NCBI GenBank assembly: GCA_015178975.1 | Contig: WHVD01000071.1 | Coordinates: 186,001 to 250,000, forward strand | DNA length: 64,000 nt | Direction: 5' to 3' | Origin: Hysterangium stoloniferum | Taxonomy: Eukaryota; Basidiomycota; Agaricomycetes; Hysterangiales; Hysterangiaceae | Shown: positions 9,178-21,352 of the stretch, piece by piece | Numbering within the stretch: position 1 is the first letter of the stretch | Layout of the letters: each line of letters begins with the position of its first letter | Program-made: the position numbers and the translations under genes | Notes under the pieces: model-generated | The model's database searches: none | What the model saw: the letters and a program-made list of their open reading frames with translations, nothing else | What the model was told of the DNA's origin: nothing

Positions 9178-11326
9178 GATGTCCGAAATCAATCAACCAA
9201 TCACTTGATGAGGCACAGTCCAGAGTGCGATCTCCATTTGGAGTAAGAGAGTTGTTTGATGACGGGTGGATGTTGATAATGTTGATAATACAGCTCTTGA
9301 TTCTGTAAGTCATACTTCTTCACCTTTGCATGCCACGGGCCCCAAACCTCTTAGCTCTGCACTAGCGGGAAGGGGGGGAGGATGGACCATGATGCCAAGA
9401 TGGAAGGGGTATTGCAATCTACCTCTGATTCCTCAATGCCCACGCTAAGTGGAAGGACTGGTAACCCTAAGGGTGACGCCTCGAGAAAAGAGTCAATACA
9501 TAATGAGGAGAAGACAACCACTTTTCCCACTTATAATGAGTATTAAAGTACTCAGATCTCCCTCCGTAACTGGACTCAGCAGTATAGTCTTCTGCACCCA
9601 GAAGAGATTGCCTCTCCGTGAAAGACTTTCCAAATGAAGCATCAAGCCGCAAAACCTCTTCTACAATCTCAGTCACTTTACTTCCCAGAGTGGTTTGAGG
9701 TGGGGGGTGGCAGTAATGAAGATGAAAGCAGGCAGGAGGAAGCTGAGATAACAGTTCTGGAACACTGCCCAGCTCCAGAGTTTAGATAGGCAGACAGTTC
9801 TGATGAGGATGAGGATCCATTGGGGCCACTGCCCAGGACATGGACCCTACCTGACATTGTGCACCCATGGGAGATCAAAGGATCAGAAATTTCGGCAGCA
9901 AGACCTAAGCCATCAATAAACCTAAGTGCCATTGTCATTGAGGTACAAGACAACAAACCTCCATCCAATGTACTGGAGCCTGCAAGTGCCGAAGGAACGA
10001 GACCAGAAGGGTCATCCATGCTGTGGGAAGGACCTGGGTATGCTTGCAAGATAGATGGGAGGATGGATGGAGACCTTTATCTCGATATTATGGAGGAGGA
10101 CCTTCAAGCCAGCCTCAACTATTATGGAAAATCTGTGGGTGATGTCATCTTCCAGCAAGACAATGACCCCAAACATACCTGCAAGAAGGCCCAGACTTGG
10201 TTTCAAAATAATAATTTCAATGTCCTCTCATGGCCAGCACAATCTCCAGACCTCAACCCCATTGAACACTTGTGGGATCATATCAAGACGAGGCTGGGGG
10301 AGTCTGAGGTTGAACCAAAAGGGATACTGGAGTTGTGGGAGAGGGTGGAGGAGGAGTGGAACAAGATTGATGCAGAGGTGTGTCAGAATTTGATTGGGAG
10401 TATGCTTAGGAGGGTTGCAGCTGTGTTGAAGGCAATGTGTGGCTATACCAAGTACTGAATATAATAGTTTTGTGGGTCAGAGTGGTCAGAAAAACCCTTC
10501 TCATGAGTCTCTTGTATATAAATATTTGTAGTATTTCCATATTTGGAGATTATGTAATGGTATTGTACTTCCACAATCTAGATATGATAGAGCATATTCA
10601 CAAATATCTTTGATATTTTTGCATTTTTATTCTTTGAGTTACATGGAATATACATCTGAAGTATAAAACATGAGAAGGGTTTTTTGAGGCACTGTAAAGC
10701 TGTCTATGACAGACTTTTTGATTACTGTTTTCCAGCTGATTATAAGCTGATGTTGTGGAAATGACTGACTTCATCCAGGCAGGGTGGAAATTGTTTCTGT
10801 GATTTTCCATGAGACGTGGAGAATAGCACAACACATTTCCCTGATATGCAAGAGTGACAGCTTAAACAAATTGTCTGGGATGGGGTGCACAACTACATTA
10901 AATAAAAATGGTTAGATAATGGTTTAAATCCAGATAATACCTTGTGGAAGTGACTTATCAAAACTGCAACACGATTTGAAGCTGCTCAGGAGTTTTGTCA
11001 GGCTGAAAAAGGACAGTGAGAAGCCCCTCTCATCGGATCAGCCCAACCATGGCCACAACTGAATGAACTGGCCAAACAGACAGGCTGATGGTATAAGAAA
11101 TCCTCCTTGTCCTTCCACATCATCAGGGTCAGGTGGAATGGGAACCCCTGCTAAAGTGCAGCGGTCTAAATTGAGTCACGCTGAAATGAACCAGCTACAG
11201 GCAGAAGGGTGGTGTTTCATGTGTAAGAAAGAGGGTCATGAAGCATGGAATTGCCCTCAGGGGAAGGTCCTCCCTGCCCCAAAATGGGTTGCCAATGTGT
11301 CAGCAGGGTCCATCCGAGTGCAATGA
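9178..11326 (+). pseudogene. Ty3/Gypsy gag remnant, interrupted by a Tc1 fragment
   Basis: A gag-like region starts at the ATG at 9178 and carries multiple stops and frameshifts. It is interrupted at about 10010-10694 by Tc1 sequence. The end of gag is clear at 11063-11326: a basic linker, then the zinc knuckle CFMCKKEGHEAWNC (CX2CX4HX4C), then stop. It lies directly upstream of the long inter-domain region and pol of the same element. The N-terminal assignment is inferred from position; only the knuckle is diagnostic. Confidence 0.6.
9820..10694 (+). pseudogene. Truncated Tc1/mariner element fused in frame to gag-like sequence
   Basis: A 212-aa ORF (9820-10458) changes character near 10010. 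Before that it is proline/acid-rich gag-like sequence. After it, it is the C-terminal half of a Tc1 transposase: FQQDNDPKHTCKKA (second catalytic D), SPDLNPIEHLWDH (catalytic E) and the end RRVAAVLKAMCGYTKY. The HTH and DET parts are missing. A right terminal repeat follows at 10481-10694, ending CACTG next to TA. No left terminal repeat was found, so the element is 5'-truncated. Confidence 0.8.
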
Positions 11327-12336
11327 CTTACCAAATTGGAAAAACAAAAGGAGAAGTGGATATCCCTCTTCAAATGGCCTCCTTTGTGCTTGGAACTTTG
11401 GAGGCTCAGCAGGAATTTAATAACTTACATGATCACATTTATGCTGCATGGCTGCAGAAAACTATTATGGAGTACTTTGGGCCAGATACCACAGTAGCTG
11501 AGGGGCATAATCCAATAATACATTTCAAGGTTATCTATTCACACGAGGCATTCATGGTGAAAGACAATGTCTTACCTGGCACTTCTTTGTGAATTTGGAA
11601 GATAGAATGTCAGGAGCCCAGGTATCAAGTGGCCCAAAGTATCGTAAATAACACTGCATGGGCAGGGAAACTGCTCCCTGCCAACTGCACTGACCGAGTT
11701 AAGGTTGCTGAAATTATACAGCAGCACTGCTGTCTGCACTTCTCGAACTCTGAGTCAGTTGCTGCTGGAATACGACACACTAAGTGGTTTAGGGTGGTAT
11801 TTGATCAGTTATACTGGATGTACGAGATCATAGACTGCCTTCAACCCCAATTATATATAGCAGTTAGCAAACAGGCCCTCTTCAGCGGTGACTGGGCCAT
11901 TTCACAAGTGGTGAGTACTGCTATAATCATGGAGGGATCAACAGAGTAGGAAGAGTTACTCGAGGATGATGACTCACCAAGTTCAGGGGAGCAAGCATTG
12001 GGACAACAGCATCTGGGGGCATTGAAGGAGTACTTCCTGCCAGAAGAAGCATTGCAGGAAGGCATTTCCCCCAACATATGCTTTAGGGTTTACACAGAAG
12101 AAACTGGACTCCGTATCTGGGATGAAGTGAATACTGACCTCCCATTGTTTATGCCTTGGTCTGTTGTAAGGCTTAATGAGGACTTCAAAGATAAAATACA
12201 GGCTGTATACGAGGAACACATACCTGGGTTCTCCCACAATATGCCTGCTTTTAGAAGATACCGTCAAGATGCTATGTGCCAGCTGTTGGTGCTTCGCTTT
12301 CATGTATATTATACGATGAGTATCTGTTGAGATATG
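11327..12336 (+). pseudogene. Gypsy region between zinc knuckle and protease, decayed
   Basis: ORF blocks at 11327-11592, 11629-11949 and 11998-12330 are collinear in orientation and separated by single stops, as expected of one decayed polyprotein. Residues include EVDIPLQMASFVLG and an acidic stretch EELLEDDDSPSSGEQ. I recognise no domain. The distance from knuckle to protease (about 350 residues without the nested Tc1) is long for a Gypsy element. It ends at the insertion of the Tc1 element. Confidence 0.45.
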
Positions 12337-13937
12337 CAGTAGGCAACAAAACCGTTCGGATGTTTCTTTGTTTTGAAAAGATCCTTTAGCATTAGCCCAA
12401 ATTAAATTCTAAAAATTCTGAATAAATTATGATAGATGCTCTAATATCACTAAATGTCGATTACATAACCATGATGTCATATGTCCATTTATGGTGATGT
12501 AATAATAGGATTAATGAAGCTTGTACATCCAAACAGTTTTGTTGCCAAGACTCACAAAGCAAAGAAGTGGTCTAAAAATATTCATGATCACATGACTTTA
12601 CTTCCACAACCTAAAACCTAAACCTTAAACCCCAAAGTCACATGATTTGTTCATATTCAAGTATAAATACAAGGTCTTTTAGCATGCTTGTCCCCACAAT
12701 TCACTATGCACACAATTCTCCCTGCTATTCATGAACACATCATTACTCTGCCCCTCTCTAATGTCTTTGGGCACTCTATTCATCAGACCACTGGTGTTAG
12801 TATTGGAACTATCTCAAAAATGCACTCTAAATACTGTCCTGAGGCTTTCAAATCCTCTGGTGGTCATCCAACTAAGCTTACATATGCTGATATCAGCTAT
12901 GCTAAGCATCTTATTTGCAGGCAGAAATCTGATAATGCAGTGCAAGTTACCAAGTCTCTTCAGGATGTCACAAATAAGTCCCTCTCCTCCCAAACTGTTT
13001 GTCATGTCTTACACAAGGCTGGCCTAAAACCTGTGGTGAAGAAGAAGTGCCCTCTTCTGAGATGATCTCACAGGAGGGAGAGGCTACAGTGGGCAAAGAG
13101 ACATCAGAAGTACACTCTGGAGGACTGGAAGAGAGTTGTATTCTCTTATGAGACCAAAATCAATCATCTTGGGTCAGATGGAAGGAAGTGGGTGTAGAAA
13201 AGGTGGTGGGAGGGGTTGACTGACAGGCAGGTGGAGGGAACATTGAAGTTTGGTGGTGGTAGTGTGATGATGTGGGGCTGCATACTTTGGGAAGGCATTG
13301 GATATGCCACTAGAATTCAAGGGAAGATGGATTCACAGCTTTACTGCTCCATCTTGGAGGATGAACTTCAGCAATCCCTTGAGTTTTACAAAAAAACTCC
13401 ATCTGATATCATCTTCTAGCAGGATAATGATCCAAAGCATACTAGCAAAATAGCTCAAAAGTGGTTTGATGACCATGGCTACACTGTTATGAAATAGCCA
13501 GCACAGTCTCCAGATATAAACCCTCGAAAAGGAGGCTAGCTGACTATGAAACACCACCTAGTGAAGTGGAGGAGCTCTGGAAGCACTGTCAAGTGGAATG
13601 GGAAAAGATACCAAAGGAGGTGAGTCAGAACTTGATAGAGAGTATGCCTAGAAGAGTAGAAGTTGCAATTAAGGCCAAGGGAGGGTATACCAAGTACTAG
13701 TTTAGTATATAGGGTTTATAAAATACCGGCAACAAAACCATTCGGATGTACAAGCCTCATTAATCCTATTATTACATCACCATAAATGGACATATGACAT
13801 CATGGTTATGTAATCAACATTTAGTGATATTAGAGCATCTATCATAATTTATTCAGAATTTTTAGAATTTAATTTGGGCTAATGCTAAAGGATCTTTTCA
13901 AAACAAAGAAACATCCAAATGGTTTTGTTGCCTACTG
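12337..13937 (+). mobile_element. Tc1/mariner element A, full length, nested in Gypsy
   Basis: A 1601-bp element from CAGTAGGCAACAAAACC to its inverted copy ending GCCTACTG. The terminal inverted repeats are about 210 bp each (12337-12546 and 13728-13937). The right flank is TA; the left flank is TG, a probable mutated TA. Within each repeat the outer GGCAACAAAACC motif recurs inverted at the inner end, so every repeat is itself an imperfect palindrome. Confidence 0.92.
12688..13700 (+). pseudogene. Tc1 transposase of element A, inactive
   Basis: The N-terminal HTH region (TTGVSIGTISKMHSK) and linker are open to 13065. The frame then has stops within and after the DDE region. The first catalytic motif reads FSYETKIN where DET is expected, so the aspartate is lost. 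DNDPKH, the second aspartate block, follows an in-frame TAG at the preceding glutamine. The SPDINP block leads into a deletion or frameshift around the catalytic glutamate. The C-terminal RRVEVAIKAKGGYTKY remains readable. Confidence 0.88.
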
Positions 13938-16900
13938 TATACGGTGTGGAAAGACAGCAATTCTGAGTCCATTGTACCACTGGATTATATGAAATTCATG
14001 ACTGGGAGTTGGCTGTTAAGTACATAGTGACTCCAGACCACCTACAACGTGAGGAGTGGAGCATTCCTCAGATTCTAGCTCAGCAGGCAACCACGGAGGT
14101 TTCGTCCAAGGCTAACATTTTTGTAAACACTGTTCATATCCCTAAGGGGAAGACAGCTGGAAAAAAACAGGATCAGTTGAATTATGGAGGTGTCAAAACA
14201 GTTGAGCATACCTCAATGCAACCCAAGGATTTTACTCACTGGTTGCCAAAACCAGTTGTCATTGAGGCTTTCATCAATGGTTGACCAGTGAAGGCTCTCA
14301 TCGATAGCAGGTCACTGGCAGATTTTATGTCAATTGCCTTGGTTGATCAGCTGTGGGTCCTTAAAGAACCACTGGTAAATTACTGACCCTTCAGTTGGCT
14401 GTACATGGATCATGGTCCAATATTAATTTTTCCACAATTGCTAAATTTACCTACAGTATCAGGGTATAAATTGTTCTCACCGTTTTGATGTGGCTAATCT
14501 TGATTCCTATGACCTGATATTAGGGACTCCATTTATTTTTCAACACCGAGTTATGATTGGGTTGAATCCTACACGAGTTAATGTTGGGTCAAATCTACCA
14601 CCTGGACACTGTAGTGGTACTACACTCAGCAGTGGCAGAAATTTTTGAGGATGAGTTGGAAAGGTTAAGAGCGGACTTGCGTGCTGAAGCAGCTGACCTT
14701 GATCCTGATACAGCATCCATGAGACTACCCCATTGCAGGCAGTCAATCATACTATTCCACTGATAGATGAGGGGAAGGTATACTCATGGAGACCATCCAA
14801 GTGCCCCGAAGCTATGTGTCAGCTGTGGCAGGATAAGAAGAATGCCTACTTACAAAATGGATGGTGGTGACAGGCACAAATGCATGTCCAATGCATATTA
14901 TTCCTAAACCACCAAAGGCTGATGGCACCTTACAGATACACACAGTGGTTGACAAGTGTGAGCAAAATGTTAATACATATAAGTTAGCCACACCTTTGCC
15001 AGATATCGAGGCAATCCTGCAGAATGTGGTGCATCATAAATATTGTAGCCTAATTGACAGCAAAGATGCATACGAGCAAATCTGAGTGGTACCTGAGCAT
15101 ATCACCACACATTGTTCACCTCTCCCATGGAAAGTTTGATATTACAGATTGGTGACTCTCATGAACCATATTTTTGCGTCATACATCGGGGTGTTTATGG
15201 ATGTATACCTTGACAACATTGTGGTATATTTGGATTCCATTGCAGATCACGTAAAGCACCTCCAAACCATCTTCAAGGTGCTCCATCAGGAGAAACTATA
15301 CCTAGCAGTTGACAAGGTGCATTTGTTTGCCTCAGAACTGAACATATTAGGGCATGTGATAAATGATAAAGGAATAAAGATGGACCCACATAAGGTAAAC
15401 ATGGTAGCCAACTGGAAGGTACCTACAAATAAGGCCCTCTTGGCTAGTTTTCTGGGGGTGGTTGGCTATCTGGCTAATAACTGCAAGGGCATTCAAATTC
15501 CGATGGGCAATCTGGTTGGGCTTACTGGTGTCAACAAGGTGTGGCGATGGGGAGCAATGGAATAACATACTTTTGAAGATGTAAAGCAAATTGTTCAGGT
15601 TCATTGAGATCGGTATCAAATTGCTTTGGACTACTCACCGGGTCATTCAACCATCAACTTGGTTACAGGTGCATGTTTTACAGGTGCCAGTGGCATCCTG
15701 AGTCAAGGTGAAGATTTAAAAATGGCAGCAGTGGTGTCCTTCTGGTCCAGGAAGTTCAATTCGGCTCAACAGAACTATCCTGTGCATGAGCAGGAATTGT
15801 TGGCAATTGTTGAATCCTTGAAGTGGTTTTGTCCTCAGTTACTAGGAGTAAAGTTTCGAGTGTGTACTGACCATAAAGGTATAGAGTATATCCTTACACA
15901 GAAGGACCTATCTCCAAGGCAGACATGTTGGCTGGACCTTTTGAATGGGTTTGACTTCAAGATTCACTTTATCACCAGGGAGTCGAATATGTTTGCCGAC
16001 ACGCTGTCGTGGATATACAGTAATGAGCTGTTGGGGATTGTAAGGGCAGAATCCAAGTATGTAACTGATGCTCCACTCCTGGATGATGAAGAGAAGGGAG
16101 CAAAGCCGGTTCCAAGGGTATGGGAGATAGGTGTGTCAACACCCTTGTACAAGGGGTCTACTGTGCTGGTTGCCAATGAGCCATCAAGGCGGTCGAGTAG
16201 GTTGGCCACTCATTGTGAGAGGTACTGTAAAATATACTCTGAAATATAGTCCGGATGAGCCCACACTATATTTCCATTATTATTTCTATTTTTCTCTCTA
16301 TCTTATTATACACATATATATAGTTCAACAACCTATGCATTCAGTACATAGACTCTTGTGGGTGCATACACGCCAGACCTATGTACTCTAGTGCCTACAG
16401 TTAGAACTCAGACACTTTTTACCCTGTAACCATGACTTGCCCAGACACCCACTTAGTGTCCTGCAAGTTGTGATTGGGGTATCATCTCGACCGTCACAGA
16501 CGGGCTTTAACTATTAGCACAATCACCATTTTGAACTATACTAGTCGAAACTCAAACTGTTATCTCAATCCACACAGACTACATCCACGCTACTCTGCTT
16601 TGCTCAACTCTTTTATTATTTCCTTAATCATTAGAGCAGTCACTCAGAATCATACTTCAAAGTCAATTCTCTTTCCAGTTGTCTTAGCTATCTATTCTAC
16701 TTAAGATTGCTAATCCTTTCAGCCGTATTGAACTAGACAGTCAATACACACTTTGATCTTTATTAGACTTAGATAGTCAATACATTGTCGTGTTGTACCT
16801 AAATGGTCAATATTCTTCATATATACATAGAATGGTTAGAACTTCCACCACTGGCAGGAGGCACCAGTCACAAGGGAGATTGTTCTCCAATTTTTCTCTA

Positions 16901-18164
16901 GTGGATATTATGTCAGAGACTAATCCAGGGTTGGACATTCCTGAGGTATTTCAGGGAAGGTATGGTACTGACCATTTCTTTTCAAAAATACTGGCAGCAC
17001 CACAGGAGTATAAAGGCTTTGAGTCATAGCACAGCCTTTTGTTTTTCAATATGGCAGGGAGAAAACTCCTTTGTATCCCTGATATTGCTGTGGGCAACTG
17101 ATGGGTGCAATAAATGTAGATTTTGCATGCTCATTCGATTTTGGCCCATCTAGGAGCATGGAAAACTGCCACATACTTGCGAGCAACAGTGTGGTGGCCA
17201 TTGATGACAAAGGATGTTGAGGTGTTTTGCAGGTCATGTAGTGTGTGCCACATCCAAATCCAATACACAGCGATCACAGGGACAACTCCACACACTGGAA
17301 GTACCTTCACATCCATGGGAGGTCATTGGCATTGACTTTGTTGGTCCATTGCTTGTGTAAAAAATTGTCTTGGGGAGTTTGACAGCATTTGCGTGATCAT
17401 CGACCATTTAACGTGTATGGTCCATCTGGTTCCCATGCAGACCAACTATACCGCTATTCACATGGCAGAAGTGATATTCAAATATGTTTGTAAGTGACAG
17501 AGACTCACTGTTCACGAGCATATTCTGGAGAGAGCTTCATCGGCTGATTGGAGTAGAGTTGTGGATGTCATCAGGGTACCACCCTCAGACAGATGGAGCC
17601 ACTGAATGAGTGAATGAGACTATGATGCAGATGTTGCAGCAGTGTGTTGCACCAAATCAGAGGGATTGGGTCTCGAAGTTGCCAGCTATTGAGTTTGCCA
17701 TGAATAATGCGACCTCAGAAACTACTGGTTTTTGACCATTTTTCCTGAATTATGGTTGGTTGCCTCGGCCACTGATTTGGGATAATAGCACAACATACCA
17801 TGGTGTTCATGAATTTGCAGTGCACATGAAGTTGGCAATCATGACTGCTCATGATGCAATTCTTGCTGCTAGGGTCAAGCAAACGAGGCAGGCAAATCAT
17901 CACTGGCGAGCTGTCACTTTTAGGGTCAATGGTCTTGTATATTTATCAACAAAGAACTTACACTTGCTGAAGCATCGTACACAAAAGTTAATGCCTAAGT
18001 ATATTGGACCATTCAGGATCATTCATGAACTCGAGCCAGGGGCCACTTATGAACTGGAACTGTTCCCAGAGTTAAAGAAACAAGGGATCAACCCTTCATT
18101 TCATGCATCCTTGTTGCATATCCACTTCCTGAATGACAATCATCTATTTCCCGGCAGCTGAAAC
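13938..18164 (+). pseudogene. Ty3/Gypsy pol (protease, RT, RNase H, integrase), decayed
   Basis: After the Tc1 element pol continues. A retropepsin block near 14280 reads ALIDSRSLADF, with arginine for the usual DSG glycine. RT includes SLIDSKDAYEQI and VFMDVYLDNIVVY, i.e. YLDN where YLDD is expected; sequence between these is deleted or shifted. RNase H has QQNYPVHEQELL and CTDHKGIEYIL. The integrase zinc finger is H-HLGAWKTATYLR-C-SCSVC near 17123, followed by a core with many stops. Residues KLMPKYIGPFRI and NPSFHASLLHIH near 18000-18115 precede the chromodomain. An LTR-like insertion interrupts it at about 16226-16870. Confidence 0.9.
16226..16870. mobile_element. LTR-like insertion inside Gypsy pol, ends approximate
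   Basis: Between RRSSRLATHCER and RRHQSQGRLFSNF the Gypsy reading is interrupted by about 640 bp of non-coding AT-rich sequence. It begins near TGTAAAATATAC, contains TATATATAG, and repeats AGTCAATAC-like words three times (16739-16810). Size and context fit a solo LTR, but I found no clean TG/CA ends with a target duplication. Confidence 0.5.
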
Positions 18165-18385
18165 AGATTCCAGGGTTTGGTCAATCATCCAGGGAGTGGG
18201 TCATGGATAAGATTGTGGCTCACACTGGGAAAGGTGCCAATGCCTGGTTTGAGGTCATGTGGAATACCAGGCAAAATACTTGGCTTCCATATAGAGATGT
18301 GCAGCACTTGCTGCCATTGCAGGCATACCTGGAGGCTGTTGGCCTTGCAAATGTACAATCATTGAAAAAGGGGTCCAGGTGATCC
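18165..18385 (+). pseudogene. C-terminal chromodomain of the Gypsy integrase
   Basis: In one frame from about 18195 the sequence reads EWVMDKIVAHTGKG, AWFEVMWNTRQNTWLPYRDV and LPLQAYLEAVGL. This matches the chromodomain tail of basidiomycete Gypsy integrases: an EW..D.I.H.GKG strand, W...TW.PY, then a helical end. A frameshift near 18160 separates it from the upstream integrase frame. In chromoviruses this domain targets integration to modified chromatin. Confidence 0.75.
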
Positions 18386-18580
18386 ATTGATCCCACATGG
18401 CTGGGTCAGCGAGCTGAAGAGAACAATCAGTTTTTAGTGTCTCACCTGTCAAGCATGCAGTGTTTACCATGTATTTATGTCAGATCGGCTGCACCTCTCA
18501 ATTCATCTTCCTCTTTTGGCTGTCCCACCATGTCTACTGAGGACAGCCAGACACAGATTGCTTCAGAGTTCTTCACTGCA

Positions 18581-19320
18581 TGTTATGACTGTGTCACAGC
18601 CGTTCAGCCCCAAGGTTATCACCACCTATCGGCGATTCAAGTTATCGCTTAAGTCACCACATCAGAAACCATCACCCCCAATGCTGACGTATGCTTTCGC
18701 GGTGATCAAACTCCATTTACACCCACATCAAAATATACTCGTATTATCTGGTTAAACTCTTGATACTGTATGTCCCTTTTATTATGTTGATCCGTTCTAT
18801 CCTATGTTTCACATATGTCTATCTATATTTGTAGTCCTCGAACTATTTCCTTTTATCATAATTCCACTCTCGGTTATCATCGGCCTCCGAACTAATCATA
18901 AACTTCCCGCTCCTAGTTGAGCTTATTGTCAATACCCTGTTCCACTCTTCTCCTAGTTAGTATTTCCTAGATGCTTGATACTTGTATATGAACCTGCTGT
19001 AGTTGTAGTTACTAGACAATCAGAATATTGACTCAGAATACCCTCATACGTCTGTAACAGTCTCATACTAAGGATCCCCTCATCTGCCTTTGTGTGCGCT
19101 TGCCCACTCCCGGCCCCAACCCCTTGGCCTGACACTCAACTTACCCTTCAGTCCCGATCAGTATCTTGCCAAAAGGAACTCTTTAGGATTAGTCTTTGCC
19201 CGTCCGAAATTTAAGGACACACTACGGATATTTGTGAGGGCGCAGCACATAAGCTGAAGCCAAGTCCTTCCGATCGGTCCCTGTTGGCCACTGACATTCA
19301 TCAGTTTTCAGTTCTTAACA
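18581..19320 (+). mobile_element. Solo LTR of a Gypsy-type element (family L1), 740 bp
   Basis: Begins TGTTATGACTGTGTCACAGC and ends CAGTTCTTAACA. It is flanked on both sides by CTGCA (18576-18580 and 19321-19325), an exact 5-bp target duplication, and no internal element sequence is attached. The U5 end carries CATAAGCTGAAGCCAAGTCC, shared with other LTRs here. A second copy at 22387-23131 is about as long and clearly homologous throughout. Confidence 0.92.
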
Positions 19321-19587
19321 CTGCAACTTTAAATGCCATACGTGATAGTGCTCTGAAAGGGGTGCAGATTGTGTGGGCGTTACAGAGGGAAGAGGTGGAG
19401 AGGGCTCACCAACACATCATTGCGATGCAGGAGCAACAGAGGTGTATGATGACCGATATCGTGACTACATGCAGTAGGGACCACACTTGCATGTGGAGGG
19501 AGCAGAACCGGTCTGTTGCATTGGCAGAGAGATTAGAGCCACATGGGATGGCACCATGGCAGAACAATAGGGAACAGGATGGTAGTA

Positions 19588-21195
19588 CAGTGGGTCAAAA
19601 AACTGCCCCAATGTTTGTGCATTTTAGAAAGATTGATACTGTGTGAAGGAATGACATCAGCGAAAATTCTGAAAAATTCACATGATATACTAGAACATGT
19701 TGGCTATCTACCAACTTAAGAAATCATGTGATTCCAATCAAAACTCATTGCTTAATAAATCAAACAAAATAATCACTCATTGGGGCAGTTTTTTTACCCT
19801 CTATTATTTTCTCTGATTTTCAATATTACACACCAGTATAAGGTAGGAGTGGATCATATGAATCATCAACATGTCATGTGACCTTATTTGTATCAATTTG
19901 GCATGCTGAACTTTGTTCATTCATCTCCTTGACTCCTTACCACCACTATGAAATCCATCTCTACAGAAAAGCATTCTTCTGTTATTTTTCTCCTCAATGA
20001 GGGGTATTCCCAGTGTCAAATTCAAGCTAGGACTGGTCTGGGAAAGGGTACTATTGGCAGGATCAGTAGGGAGGTAGAGGGGGATAAGGAAAATCATCCT
20101 GGTGGCCATTCTTCCAAGCTTTCCCCTTATGATAAACAGTCAATTATCCATTAAATCAGCTCTGGGAAGCTTGACAATGCTGTCCAAGCCACCCAATTCA
20201 TAAATTCCATCATATCTACCTCTGTCACTCCTCAGAATGTTAGGAATGTGTTGAAGGAAGCTGGCTTTAGGTCAGCAACAAAGAAGAAAGTCCCTATGTT
20301 CAAGGGGTCTCATTGTCAGCAACATCTAAAGTTTGCCCAATACCATAAAAATTGGACTATGGAGGACTGGAAGAGGGTGTTGTGGAATGATGAGACAAAA
20401 ATCAATAGGATTGGGTCAGATGGGAAGGTATATGTTTGGAAGCAACAAGGGGAACCAGTATCAGACAGGACCACCACACCAACTATCAAACATGGAGGGG
20501 GGAATAACTTGATGGTTTGGGTGTGTATGGGCTGGAATGGGGTGGGGAAGCTAATAGAGGTGCAGAAGAACATGGATACAGTGCAGTATTATGAGATTTT
20601 GGAGGAGGGAGTGGAGGAGAGCATTGAAAGTTTGGAGATGGCTGAGGATAAGTGGTACTTCCAATAGGACAATGATCCAAAACATATCTCAAAAAAGGCA
20701 GACCAGTGGTTATCTGACAATAACATCATTCCTATGAATTGGCCTGCCCAATCCCCTGATCTAAATCCCATTGAACACCTCTGGCAACACCTCAAGGCCA
20801 AACTCCAACAATATGACATATCACCCAAAGGAGTACATAAATTATGGGACAGGTTGGCAAAGGAGTGGACTGAAATACCACCAGAGACATGTCAGAAGCT
20901 AATAGAAAGCATGCCTAGGAGGATACAGGCAGTTTTAAAGGCAAAGGGGGGTCATACAAAGTATTATATTGTAAAATAATAGAGGGTCAAAAAACTGCCC
21001 CAATGAGTGACTATTTTGTTTGATTTATTGAGCAATGGGTTTTGATTGGAATCACATGATTTCTTAAGTTGGTAGATAGCCAACATGTGCTAGTATATCA
21101 TGTGAATTTTTCAGAATGTTTGCTGATGTCATTCCTTCACACAATATCAATCTTTCTAAAATGCACAAACATTGGGGCAGTTTTTTGACCCACTG
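19588..21195 (+). mobile_element. Tc1/mariner element B, full length
   Basis: A 1608-bp element starting CAGTGGGTCAAAAAACTGCC and ending with the inverse, flanked by TA on both sides (19586-19587, 21196-21197). Terminal inverted repeats span 19588-19799 and 20984-21195, about 212 bp each, with few differences. The motif at each outer end is repeated inverted at the inner end of the same repeat. It is the best-preserved DNA transposon in the window. Confidence 0.95.
19948..20979 (+). pseudogene. Tc1 (DD34E) transposase of element B, two nonsense codons
   Basis: One frame runs from MKSISTEKH to YYIVK and ends at 20979, broken only by TAA near 20152 and TAG at 20665-20667. The HTH region (RTGLGKGTIGRI), the DET motif (WNDETKIN), DNDPKH and SPDLNPIEHLW are all present, so the catalytic triad is intact. 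The TAG replaces the conserved glutamine before DNDPKH, consistent with CAG-to-TAG. Length, about 343 codons, is normal for the family. It is a young, nearly functional relic. Confidence 0.93.
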
Positions 21196-21352
21196 TAGTT
21201 GTGGCCGCCAGGGCAAGTGAAAAAACAGAGGATTGCTTCTTCGACCATGGGGTCACTTCTTCAGCAGATCGAACCTATTGCTGCACAGCAGGGGAGAATA
21301 ACACCTGACAGGATGGCGCAGGCTACTACCAGTACTTCACTCTCTCATAGTA

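Larger units (their letters stand above)
18529..21350 (+). pseudogene. ORF downstream of Gypsy pol, split by a solo LTR and Tc1 element B
   Basis: Removing the solo LTR and one CTGCA copy joins 18529-18580 (start MSTEDSQTQIASEFF) in frame with 19326-19587 (NAIRDSALKGVQIVWALQ, then a likely coiled coil EEVERAHQHIIAMQEQQ). After the Tc1 the region 21198-21350 has an open frame GSLLQQIEPIAAQQGRIT. It may be an extra ORF of this Gypsy or the gag start of another element. I do not recognise a domain. Confidence 0.45.
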
